From Chondrus crispus (Eukaryota > Rhodophyta > Florideophyceae > Gigartinales > Gigartinaceae), in assembly GCF_000350225.1 (NCBI RefSeq), contig NW_005179090.1, positions 290,628 to 354,627 on the forward strand: a DNA stretch of 64,000 nucleotides. The letters are read 5' to 3'. Each line of letters begins with the position of its first letter. The first letter of the stretch is position 1. The position numbers and the translations under genes are program-made. Below are positions 54,425 to 64,000 of this stretch, piece after piece. The notes below the pieces were generated by a model that made no database searches, was not told the DNA's origin, and saw only the letters and a program-made list of their open reading frames with translations.

Positions 54425-55698
54425 ATGAAAATACGGCTTACTCGCTCTTGAACCGTTATTTTCCCAGCCTACGTTTCGCTCATTGCCTTCGATCAACTTC
54501 GCAACGTCATCCACAGACACTTCTGTACCATTGTTCCTGGCCTGGGTAAACAGTGCCTTCGCTTCATCGCCTAGCTTCTGTATAGTGCTGGAATCGATAG
54601 ACCTCCCTTCCGCCAGGTTACGAATGACATTATAGATGCATTCAGGATCCCTGTACCAGTGGTTGAGTAAGTTACATGCTTTGCATCTCGATGTAGCCTT
54701 CGAGATCGGTGTGGAAAAGCGAGAACGCTTACGCGGCCTCCTGGATGGGTTCTTATCATTGTCATCCCAACTTTTCCGCTTCCCCAACAAACTGCCCATC
54801 GGCTTATCCCTTACCTGTTGGATCTTTTCATCATCGATTTTAACATCGGCAAGTGTTTCCACTGCATCGTCTAGAGTGACTCTAAAAGTAGTCCTGTCTT
54901 CTTTTTCGTGTCGCTCGTTATTCGTGATCGCATTCTGGACGAGGCGGGTTATGGAAGCGATTTTGCTAAGGCTTGCGACAGCTACAGAGGCGTGGTCTAT
55001 GTCGTCATTGGTTCGATCTGTTTCGTACATTTCCTTCAGCTTCAGCGTTTCACTTACAACGTTATTCAACGCACCGCGTGAAATGAGATATATCTTCTTG
55101 TCTGGTTTGCTCACCTGAGCACTTGCTTTTGATACCAACTAGGTAACGACTGTACTGTAAACGGATGCAGGTATGTTAGAGTTTTCCGAGAGCAGCATAG
55201 CAAAGTTTTGGCTGTCCCGACAACCACAGCGTCGCAGTGGTTCAGGTAGTCTAATGCCAAACTCTGGAATCGGCGTGCATATACGGCCGTGGGCTCCCCA
55301 CTCTTCCTCGTGCATGCATAGACAGTGCGAATCATTTGAACAAGCCTGTGTACACCGTCCGTGGGCGAGTCTTTCGCTACTATGGATGTTATGTCCTGCA
55401 CGACGTTGTGCCCAACACCGTCTTCGCTTTCCTCTTCTGTTATATCAAGATTGATGATTCCAGCAGTGATCGCTCGTTCGACTTTCGAGGCAAACACGTT
55501 GTCGAGGGCATTAAACAGCGTTAGGCCGAGAGCATTCAGAATGCCTTTAGCGCGTTTGTCCCCTCCTTGTGCGAATCGGCGTACAGTGGTCGCCCATAGT
55601 TGTACTTGCTTCCTCCAGCGGAACTTATCCGTCGTAGTCAACAGGTAGGGTGGTGTCACCATGTCCTTGCTTGGAGTAGAGCCCCCATATGGGCCCAT
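54422..55698 (-). pseudogene. gag: C1 Gag in two frames
   Basis: The likely start ATG at 55696-55698 lies inside the primer site (MGPYGGSTPSKDMVTPPYLL). The first frame runs to about 55210, then coding shifts by one base (NFAMLLSENSNIPASVYSTV), meets TAG near 55140 and continues as VSKASAQVSKPDKKIYLISR from 55138. It ends in a basic stretch (RRPRKRSRF) and a zinc knuckle CKACNLLNHWYRDPEC, spaced C-x2-C-x4-H-x6-C, wider than usual. The stop is at 54422. Confidence 0.8.
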
Positions 55699-55701
55699 AA
55701 C
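55690..55701 (-). other. C1 primer-binding site of half-tRNA type
   Basis: GTTATGGGCCCA touches the 5' LTR end. It is complementary to the anticodon stem-loop of initiator tRNA-Met (TGGGCCCATAAC), the primer known for Drosophila copia, which also has GGTTATGGGCCCA here. Confidence 0.8.
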
Positions 55702-56255
55702 TGTGACAAATCCTGATCCCGACATCGTAGGCGAGCGGGTAGAAGGACAAGTGGTTGCAGTTGATAGGGTCCTACTCTACAATCACGGTGGGGAGCACAA
55801 ATGCCCGGAGACTGCCAGTCTCCTAAATGTAAGTCTTTGTTGGTCTGTCAGGTCACTACCTTTTCTCCCTTCTACCCTAGGGTCAACCATCAACTATATA
55901 TAGAGTCTCTGGACTCTCTCCCTCCGCGCTCAGGTCAGCCTGCGGGCATCGTGCTTCTACCGTCAAGCACGGTTATGCTCACTTCGAGCTTTTAGCATTT
56001 AATTACCCTTCCTGGTAATAAATATAGAACTGCACTTGTATTCCTCCTGAATGCAAGCGCCTTCTCCAATACACATTATCAATCATCGATCCATACATGC
56101 ATTCCTTCCGAATGCAAGTACCCCGATGAGTACAGTCAGATTCTAGTGCAACTTACACGTCTGATCCTGAGCTGTTCTTTACTGTGTGCGTCTCACGCCT
56201 CTTGACATCCCGTGGCTGTAATGAATATGTACAGCTCGAAAGGTGTTCATTCACA
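55702..56255 (-). repeat. C1 5' LTR
   Basis: Same length as the 3' LTR and nearly identical. It is followed on the right by the target duplication ACAGT. Confidence 0.95.
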
Positions 56256-56592
56256 ACAGTACAGTAAAGTTTACAATTTGTACAGCACCAAATCAAGTAC
56301 AGTACAGAGAGGACTCGCGCAATAATGCCGAATTGAGTAATTTCACGAATGTGAGTAATGCAGGGAGTTTCTCGGTGAACACAGGTTATCATACCTTGCG
56401 TTGCTGTTAGACAGCTGTCCAAGACAGGGATCAAGTTGATGCAGCCGACGATGCCCAACAGTAAACGGATCAACGTTTCCGATATACTGTATGGAGTATG
56501 CCGTTCGTCATTTGCACCGTACAAAACGCGCGTTGCTGACTGCAGACGCGTAAGATAGCTAGCAGAGTCGTTCCAAGAGGGGCTAGACACTA

Positions 56593-58804
56593 CACCCAGG
56601 TACCGTAATTGGTGTCACTGACACTAATTCAGTGATGTATTCTAATCTGCTGGCACAACAAATACTGTCAGTGACACTATAACCGTAGTGCCACTAGTTT
56701 AGGGGAAACTGTAAATACTGTCACTGACACTATTGTTTTGCACGCTTTTAGTTTCACAATTCTAAAGGTACAAGTGTATTAATCAAAACTGGAGGGGGTC
56801 ACAGCGTCTTCCTGATTGGGGTGGACTGCCTCCCCGTCGAAGTAACAATGATGTTTTCGTATAATGTTTTGCAGTTTAGGGGTTAACTGCTTCTCTTCCC
56901 ACTGTCCGTTTGTATTGAGGGCCAGGCCACACATAATCATGGCCTTTCGAGCGTACGATATCCTGTTCTCATCACGTTGCCTGTTGACACGATCCGTAGC
57001 CTTCTTGGCCAGCTCCAGGAAAAAATGCTTTCCTGGGTTCTTGATCCTCCCCGATGCATCCGTCCACTGGTTGATCATGATTTGATTCATCTTGTACTCC
57101 TCCCAGAGCGACTGCCATTCAACTTTGATTTTTTGGATAATAAACGAGTCGCATGGTTGCAACAGGTGCGTTGTGTTCGGTGGGAAATAGCGCAGTTCCG
57201 TGTTAATCTCTCTCAAAGCTTCTAATTGTGCGTTCGTCTGATCATGGCCACTGCAATTGTCCAAGAACATCGTGCGCTGCTGATGTGGAAGCGGCCACAT
57301 CACCTTCCGTTCCCAGAGCCAATGAGGCAACACCGTTGTATCAATCCACCCCTTCGGCCCTGTGCGATACACAACACCAGAAACATCATCAGCTGTACCC
57401 ATAATCGGGTAATTGCGTCCCTTGTTCTTAAGAACCATGAAGAGAAGGTTCTATTTTCGAGTCGCGACGACCACTTAAACGCACAAGCATAGTCATCCCT
57501 TCACCACCCGAGACGACATCTGCGTAGTTCACTTTTTCGTCGCTTGTGAACCCTAGAGTATAATCGTTGTCCATGTCGATAATGAAATGGGTCTCATCGG
57601 CATTCTCCACGTCATTCTCATCGATATGCATACCACAAAATAGTCATGCAACGAGACCGAGGTGATGTGCTATTTTCTTCTCAAGCTGCAGTTCCTTGGC
57701 TGGCGATAGCTTCTTTTTCCCGCACTGCGATCGACTGTGTATGCGAAAGGCATCTGCAAAGGCTTGCACGAAACGGCCTGTCATAAAATCAATGAGACAT
57801 TTACCAGTGGCATCAACCGTCTTGTTGGCAGAGTATTCTTCTGTCTCAGAGTTCTCCAAAATATGTTTTCCCAGAGCACCCAAGTTCCTATAATTAATCT
57901 TGACGCCAAGTTTTCTTAGGCGGTCAAATTCGGATCGCCAGTCCCGATATAATGCTTGTTTCCATGCTGCAAGCTTGCGTCCTCGACCAGAAATGGCTTT
58001 CAAGCTGATTCGTTTAAGTCCAAACGTTGTGTTACTTGTTATAGTCAGATTGTGTCGAGATGACATCTGCGCATCCAAGTCACCCATCGCCATGTACTTT
58101 GATCTGTTGCCCCAAATTCGACTTGCTTTCTTGATGTTTGCGTTGGGTTTTCCTTCAAAGAGATCGGGAAAGTGGCGCACTGCTCGTATAGGTATATTTT
58201 TGTTGCCATCGGCTAATGAAGCAACTGTCTGAGTCATCCATTTACAGATACGGATACGCTGCGATATACTTAGCCGATGCGGTAAAGATCTCCTTCCAAT
58301 TGGAGCTTGAGAAGGAGCTGGGTTTCCAGGGGCTGAGATGGATGCGTTTGGATTTTGACGTGGTGAGTTGGCGTTGTTGGAAGGGCTTGCATTGCTTGTG
58401 GCTGCTGCAGCTTCTCTCCCAGCAGCAAGAGAAGCGCCGCGCTCGAAAGCGGCCTGGATCGGAGATCCCCGCACGGGCATTGGTTGATGGGATTGTAGGA
58501 AGGATGGATAGAAAAGCGGCGAGGTTGATGGTGCTTTGCATGGGATCTTCGGGTAAGGAGACGGCGCACTTTGAAGAAGAGTGCGGCGCGCGCCAGCAAA
58601 TACGGAAACAATAATACGCGTACCGTATTTTTGTTGTGTACGTGCCACGTACCCAAAGCCCAAAGTTTGTATACACTGTAAACCGGCGGTTTAATGACAC
58701 TTATTATAAATTCGTCCCTTCTGGAGGCACAACAAATAGTGTCAGTGACACTATTAGGGTAGTGACACTATTCACATGATGACACTAATTACGGTAACTG
58801 GGTG
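56593..58804 (-). mobile_element. D1: pogo/Tc1-like DNA transposon, 2212 bp, TA target
   Basis: Terminal inverted repeats of about 25 bp: CACCCAGGTACCGTAATTGG... at 56593-56617 and its partner at 58780-58804, with two mismatches. They are flanked by TA at 56591-56592 and 58805-58806. Subterminal regions hold several copies of a GTGTCA(C/G)TGACAC palindrome. One broken transposase gene is inside, on the minus strand. Confidence 0.9.
56779..58480 (-). pseudogene. D1 transposase (DDE_1, pogo-like), two lesions
   Basis: The likely ATG is at 58478-58480 (MPVRGSPIQAAFERGASL). A Ser/Asn/Pro-rich leader precedes a helix-turn-helix region (LPHRLSISQRIRICKWM, KASRIWGNRSKYMAMGDLD; GRGRKLAAWKQALYRDWRSE). 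A TGA at 57644-57646 interrupts before DENDVENADETHFIIDMDN (first Asp). A one-base lesion near 57445 precedes MVLKNKGRNYPIMGTADDVS. The catalytic core continues with TMFLDNCSGHD (second Asp) and FPPNTTHLLQPCDSFIIQKI (third Asp), the D-D-D pattern of pogo/jerky-type transposases. The stop is at 56779. The enzyme would cut at the terminal repeats and insert at TA. Confidence 0.9.
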
Positions 58805-60460
58805 TACAGTAGTAAATGAGTATTTTGTGTGACCCCATTCATTAGTGCAAGATGCGAGTATTGTATGTTGTTGGAACCTTGCATGGGGGTGCACTACTCG
58901 ATGATGTTGACTGTATCGGGAAGGTTGCTGCCTTACAGTCCAGTATGAATTCGGCACTGTAGCACCATTTTAATACCCGGCGAATTCATCATCATGCCAG
59001 ATGTGGCATCTAACGAGAGAACAAAATGGCTCACCAGTGGCCAAGCAGATTCCTTTCCTTTTTTGTGGTTGCAAAGCCTTGTTAGCGATACCGTTCTGCA
59101 ATGCCTCACCCATTTGATTCGCCGCAATTTGATTCGCCGCAAGATTCTCACCACATCTCCCTCTCTCATCGCAATTTTCGTCTTACGTAAAGGTAAAGCC
59201 ATCTACAGTCAACAAGGTGGCATCAAGTTGCAAGCTTCATATATATACTGTACGGGTACTGTAGGCTGTAGGTACCTTCGAAGGTACAGTACCCTTCTCA
59301 CAGGCTCAATCTGTGACAAGGCTCAAATGGTGACACCAAAATTATAATGCCGCGCTGCATAGTTTCGCGCATATGATTTTGCTAAACTATTTCGTAACGA
59401 ATTAAATATATTCGTTTGATGAAACATGTTCACATGCTCTTACAAACGGTCAGTTTTCTGCTCATGCTTTTGCAGAGGTTTCCGTCGCTCTGAATAACGA
59501 TTATGTGTTGCGCAACATTCTGAGAAATAATATATGCCTGTCAAAGAACCCCACACCTAAGAAATCTAATAGAAAATTCCTCGCAACAGGAAACGCAGCG
59601 ACGGTTAGCAATTTGCAGTCCGTTCGTACTCGCTTGGAGGGGCGGAATCCTCCAAAAGCGCCCGTACCCAACGTTTATCACATTCAGGAGTTTAATGTAG
59701 AGAATGATACTGCAAACAAAAAAATATTGACTCTCAGAAACGTCTGAAAGTGCAGTCTGCGGTGTCCCCTCTCGAAGACATAGTTTGCGACGACTTGCCA
59801 ATTTTGCAATGGCCAAGAGCCAGAAAACAGCGGATGCAGGTTGAGGACCCGCAAGCACGCGGCAGCATCGGCTTTGTTGGGTCTCTCCCATTTCAGATGA
59901 AGCGTGCAAGACATGAAATTTCTCGTCGTCCCACTTTGACCCTGGCACACTTTGGAGACCAATTCTCCCGTCCAAATAAAGGCAATTTTCTTCGAATACG
60001 CACTGCATTCGCATATTTATCATAACTTCTTATGCGTCCCACATTGAGCCAGTGAGAAGGGTACCCGTACGAAGCGCTTGTGAATGGTACTTTATGAACG
60101 ACCCGCTACCTCGAGCGATCTTGATAACTTCCTGATGCATCCAGCAAGACTCATGCCGAGTCCCCAAGCAGCGTGCTTTTACCAATTCGACTTGCAAACA
60201 AGCACATTTTGTCAAGGACTCTCGCAACCTCGAGAGTGCCTTCGAGGGTACAAGTACCCTTGGCAATCTTAGCACAAATGTAAGGCTTTTGAGGAGCTTC
60301 ATTCATATCCAGCACAAGCCGCCTCATAAAACACTTGCATACCCTCAACCGCACACAAACTCTTACCGCTCCTGACCTACTAATCTACCATCTTCCCCCT
60401 TTTCCACCCTTCAACTCAAACAGACAAGTTTCCCCTCGAAAGCCAGCCACACACACTAAC
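58805..60460. other. Sequence between D1 and C2; possible small transposon remnant
   Basis: A 29-base imperfect inverted repeat (59289-59317 and 60036-60064, core GTACCCTTCTCAC) bounds about 0.7 kb. Inside, the plus frame 59505-59747 (extended upstream as VSVALNNDYVLRNILRNN) looks mildly protein-like, ending RTRLEGRNPPKAPVPNVYHI, ILTLRNV. I recognise no family. Short hairpins (ggtaccttcgaaggtac near 59272, gagggtacaagtaccctt near 60238) also occur. Confidence 0.3.
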
Positions 60461-60673
60461 TGTTGAGATTCCTCACAACATCAACTTCCACAATATGATT
60501 ACTCGTCACAGTACACCAAGATTAAGAACCTCTTAATCTGGCTGAGTCAAACTGAGTCAATGTGAGTCCCAGGAATTCTTCTACATTTCCTTGCTAAAGT
60601 TTAGTATAAGTAGCGCCCTTCTCTACCTCAAAGTAAAAGGACCAACTCATCCATCCTACTCCTTACTCCAACA
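60461..60673 (+). repeat. C2 5' LTR, about 213 bp
   Basis: Starts TGTTGAGATTCC and probably ends TTACTCCAACA, an inverted match (TGTTG/CAACA). TATAAG at 60605-60610 is the likely promoter. The end is uncertain because the primer site starts 17 bases further on and the second LTR is not visible. Confidence 0.6.
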
Positions 60674-60690
60674 ACGGTTCATCTCCCAAT

Positions 60691-60706
60691 AGGTTATGGT
60701 GCCCAG
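60691..60706 (+). other. C2 primer-binding site, half-tRNA type
   Basis: AGGTTATGGTGCCCAG resembles the copia site GGTTATGGGCCCAG, complementary to the anticodon arm of initiator tRNA-Met, with a one-base difference in the GGTGCCC part. Confidence 0.55.
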
Positions 60707-60798
60707 CGCTGATTACCTGTGCTAAAGCGTACAAATCTACAGTGCAATTTTGTTTCAGAGTGGACAGTGTTCCCACCGGCTTCTACGAAACCGTCGTA

Positions 60799-63700
60799 AT
60801 GTCAAGTTCCGGTGAGAACTTTGTCGACGTAAGCCGGCACAAAATTGACAAGCTGAACGCCGAGAACTACCATATTTGGTCAAGAAAAATCAAATTAGTT
60901 CTACTCAGTAAGGGGACATGGTCATTTGTGTTGCCTGGTGTTATTGCTCCTCCGGCAACAGATTTGATGGAAAGGACGAAGTATGATCGTCTTCGAGCGT
61001 CAGCCTTAGCTGATTTACTCTTGAGTGTCACAGATCAATGCAGCGCTTCTGTAATTGACCTGGAGGACCCCAAAGCCGTTTGGGATACACTACGAGCACA
61101 GTTCAACACCGTTTCCAATGCAACCATAGATTCTTACTTGGAAACGTACCAGACTATGAAAATGCGAATTGGTGAAGATGTTATGACATATATCAATCGT
61201 CTCACCACGATGGAAAACAGGCTCACAGCAATTGGGAAGCCGCTTTCAAGGGACGAAAAGCGCCGTGCTTTGTTCAGGTGTCTGTTGCCGGAATTCGCTA
61301 ATATTGCCGATCTAATTCGAGAGATCGATAAAGATCGCGCTACGGCCATTGGCATGTTGATTACAAAGGAGGTCTGCCTGCAGCAACGGGATTACGGCAA
61401 GGAGGGCAACTCAGAATCCGCTCTCAATGTCAAATCTTTCCCGAAAAAGAAGTGCACGCACTGCGGGCATCCTGGGCATATCAAAGTAGACTGCTTCCAC
61501 AACCCGGAAAGCACTAAATACAAACGGGATCGTAACCCCCGAAGAAGCACGAAGGCTCGAGTCAACCCGAGATGGAGACGGCATGTCAAGGGTGGCATTA
61601 AGGCGTCGCGTGAAGGCGACAACCAGACAGGAAAAGGTTACATAACATTTATTTCAAAGTGTCTGACATTAACCCCTGTCTGTGCAAACGTGACTAATTC
61701 CAAGAAAAGTTGGTACCTTGACTCTGGTGCGACATCTCACATGTCCAACAATCCGAAGCTCTTCATGAAAATATTACCGCCCCCAACTCAGCAATTCTTT
61801 TCTGTTGGAAACGGAGACACTACAGAAATCTCTGGGATCGGTACCATCCGTGCTATGGCTTCTTTTGATGCCAAACGTATTCCGGTTGAGATGAAAGATA
61901 CATTATTTGTACCTCACCTCATGACCAACCTTCTTTCGGCATCTAAATTGCGCCAAGCGGGATTCTGCATACGTTTTGACACAAATGACACGGGGAAAGG
62001 GTGTTGTATTGTCACTCGTAGAGAAGGTGATAAAATAATTTTCAAGGGCACAGAATGTCAGGATGGACTTTATCGGATCAACATTTCCGCACCTGATTGG
62101 ATGTACCCCAAAGCCTTACAGGCGACATCTACGCTTTCAAATCTCGAAAAGCAACAACTTTGGCATATGCGCCTGGGGCATGTTAGCAGTGGGACTATCC
62201 AAAAGTCACTATCACTGCTAGATGGCATCGACGTCAAGACTTGCAAGAAAATTGACACTTGTCACTTCTGTTTGAAAGGTAAATCTACACGAGATTCCCG
62301 AAGACCGGTTGATGATCGGACCACTGGTCCTTTAGATCTAGTCCACGCTGATCTAATTGGTCCATTCCGAGTTGTATCTCTGGGAGGATCAAAGTACTGC
62401 ACTGCCATATATGATGACGCCAGTGCCCTTTCTTTGGTTCGCTTTACAAAGACTAAGGCTGCGTCTTCATCGGCACTACAGGAAATGATTCTTGAAATTG
62501 AGAATATCTGTGACAGTTCTATCCAACGCCTCTCTGTACGACGGCTTCGAACCGACAACGCAAAGGAATTTATCTCGAAGAGTATGAAGAAATGGCTTCA
62601 AGGCAAAGGCATAATTCAACAAAATTCCTCCCCATACTCTCCGGAAAGTAATGGGAAAGCTGAACGTCTAAATAGGACATTGCTGGACATTGCTCGCACC
62701 ATGATGCAAGATATGATTCACGTACCTGGGAGGCAGAGATTGTGGGCTGAAGCTATAAGCACAGCTAATTTTATTCGCAATCGACTCTTCTCTTCTGCGT
62801 GCAATGATCCAACGAAAACCCCATTTGAGGTCATCACTGGAAAACGGCCAAATGTCCAGCTCCTCAGGTGTTTCGGATCGAAGGCCTTCGTACATGTCCC
62901 AAAAACGAAGAGAAAGGGAAAATTGGAGACAAGGGCTGAGGTCGGCTACCTTGTAGGGTTTGCAAATGGAAATAGTTACAAAGTTTATCTTCCGCATAAG
63001 AACACTGTAATTATTTCCCGTGATGTCAAGTTTGAGGAGCTATGTCTACAGAAACTCACCCCATCGCGTGAATCTGGCAGTGCAAATTTGGACACAGAAT
63101 CCGTATCGTTCCGTCTCCCAGAAGAGGATGCCGTCACTGATCGCTCTCCCGAAGAAGACATATCTTCTTGTGGTTTGGATGTGAATAATACGGATATCGA
63201 CAATGATAGTTCCAATTGCCGTCCTCTTACATATTACCCTAATAAGTCTAGATCTGGAAGAACGATTCGTCAGCCGGATCGTTATACGGACGCATCTGCT
63301 ATGATCGTGGTGAACGTGCAAATGGGCAATGAGGACTCGAGTGTTCCCACTTCCTACAAAGAAGCAATGTCAAGTCCCGATGGTGCTGCTTGGCGAAGTG
63401 CGATGCAAGAGGAAATCTCTAATATACAGGACAATAATACCTGGATACTCGAAGAGCCTCCAAAAGGAATCAAGGCGATTGGAAACCGCTGGGTTTTCGC
63501 TAACAAGACTGATGCATCGGGAGACCTCACCCGTCGCCGAGCTAGATTGGTGGCACAAGGATTTTCCCAACGTCTGGGAATGGATTATAATGAGACTTTT
63601 GCTTCTGTTGCAAGTTATACGACATTGAGATCATTACTCGCGGTGGTGGCGTCACAGAACTTGGAATATTTACAGGTCGATGTCAAGGCTGCATTTTTGA

Positions 63701-64000
63701 ATGGCGAGCTTGATGAAACTATCTATATGGAACAACCGGAAGGTTTCGTAGATCCCACGAAAAAAACTGGGTTTATCGCTTGGTAAAGGCCCTCTATGGG
63801 CTTAAGCAGGCTTCTCGAGCGTGGAGGCTACTGATTAACAAGCTTCTGAATGATTTAGGATTCCGGACTTCGCAACAAGACCCTTGCCTCTACATTATGG
63901 AATTATCGGACGACAAAATATTTGTCCTAGTCTACGTCGATGATCTGCTAATGGCTGGGGGCTCCAAGCCTGTATTGCTCGATATTGCTTCTCGAATTGC
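60799..64000 (+). CDS. gag-pol: C2 Gag-Pol polyprotein (partial, one frameshift)
   Basis: I chose ATG at 60799-60801 (MSSSGENFVDVSRHKIDKL) because the frame upstream lacks an ATG. The gag part (UBN2-like: NAENYHIWSRKIKLVL, AVWDTLRAQFN, YINRLTTMENRLTAIGKPLS) is followed by the zinc knuckle CTHCGHPGHIKVDC near 61460. Next come protease WYLDSGATSHM near 61715-61745 and the integrase zinc finger (LWHMRLGHVSSGTI, CHFCLKGK). The DDE core is LVHADLIGP, RTDNAKEFIS, SPESNGKAERLNR. RT begins WRSAMQEEISNIQDNNTW, with VDVKAAFLNGELDETIYMEQ. A run of seven A (63760-63766) shifts the frame to a stop at 63784-63786. With six A, RT continues (VYRLVKALYGLKQASRAW, LVYVDDLLMAGG) to the window end. Otherwise it looks intact. 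Confidence 0.9.

Larger units (their letters stand above)
50304..56255 (-). mobile_element. C1: complete Ty1/copia (GalEa-like) element, 5952 bp, target duplication ACAGT
   Basis: Two 554-bp LTRs (50304-50857 and 55702-56255) are flanked by ACAGT at 50299-50303 and 56256-56260. By eye the LTRs differ at about two positions (near 50806 and 50845), suggesting a recent insertion. Minus-strand order is LTR, primer site, gag, protease, integrase, RT, RNase H, polypurine tract, LTR, which is the copia order. Despite its youth the genes show a gag frameshift and stop and two pol stops. Confidence 0.95.
60461..64000 (+). mobile_element. C2: Ty1/copia retrotransposon, cut by the window edge
   Basis: Short 5' LTR (60461-60673), primer site, then one long gag-pol frame in copia order (gag, protease, integrase, RT). 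RNase H and the 3' LTR lie beyond base 64000. It is unrelated in detail to C1: single fused frame, canonical protease and YVDD motif. Confidence 0.9.

Noticed and set aside
59541..60023. 160-codon minus-strand frame
   Set aside because: No motifs, opposite a slightly better plus frame, and inside the inverted-repeat unit; not supportable as a gene.

Overview
This window is a nested pile of LTR retrotransposons with one DNA transposon and almost no host genes. The coding style is eukaryotic: Ty3/gypsy elements with chromodomains (chromoviruses), two very different Ty1/copia elements, and a pogo-like DDE transposase. I see no bacterial operons and no rRNA or tRNA genes. GC-rich gypsy elements beside a GalEa-like copia, a pogo-like element and little intron signal would fit a red alga such as Chondrus. 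That is an inference from memory, at low to moderate confidence.

Layout. 1-4730: gypsy element G1 on the minus strand (gag and pol; its 3' end is outside the window), inserted in the 3' LTR remnant of B1. 4731-9727: B1, minus, with its RT-to-3'-LTR part deleted. 9728-16855: A2, plus, the 3' half of a family A element (chromodomain, long 3' region, antisense ORF, 3' LTR). 16856-25528: B2, plus (RNase H, integrase, chromodomain, long 3' region with a second antisense ORF, a 100-N assembly gap, LTR), with a family A solo LTR inside its integrase. 25529-25837: primer site and gag start of another element. 25838-38070: A1, minus, nearly complete but decayed. 38071-38524: fragment of an oppositely oriented family A-like LTR. 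38525-43730: A3, minus, truncated inside RT. 43731-46055: B3, plus, integrase to 3' LTR, facing an inverted LTR (46119 to about 46880). 46881-50303: low-repeat sequence with the only plausible host gene, a small secreted protein. 50304-56255: complete copia element C1, minus, with near-identical LTRs and a 5-bp target duplication. 56593-58804: pogo-like transposon D1. 60461-64000: copia element C2, plus, cut by the window edge.

How the parts relate. Family A LTRs have termini TGTAGTGCAAT...ATTGCACTACA; family B LTRs have TGTAGTATAAC...GTTATMCCACA. G1, A1 and A3 share almost the same primer-binding site, whereas B1 uses another. Most gypsy copies carry frameshifts or stops and look dead. G1 gag/pol, C1 and C2 are the freshest.

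The observation I rate highest is a long open frame lying antisense between the chromodomain gene and the 3' LTR in both A2 and B2. The two predicted proteins share aligned motifs at nearly the same spacing although their host elements belong to different families. This looks like an uncharacterised antisense accessory gene.
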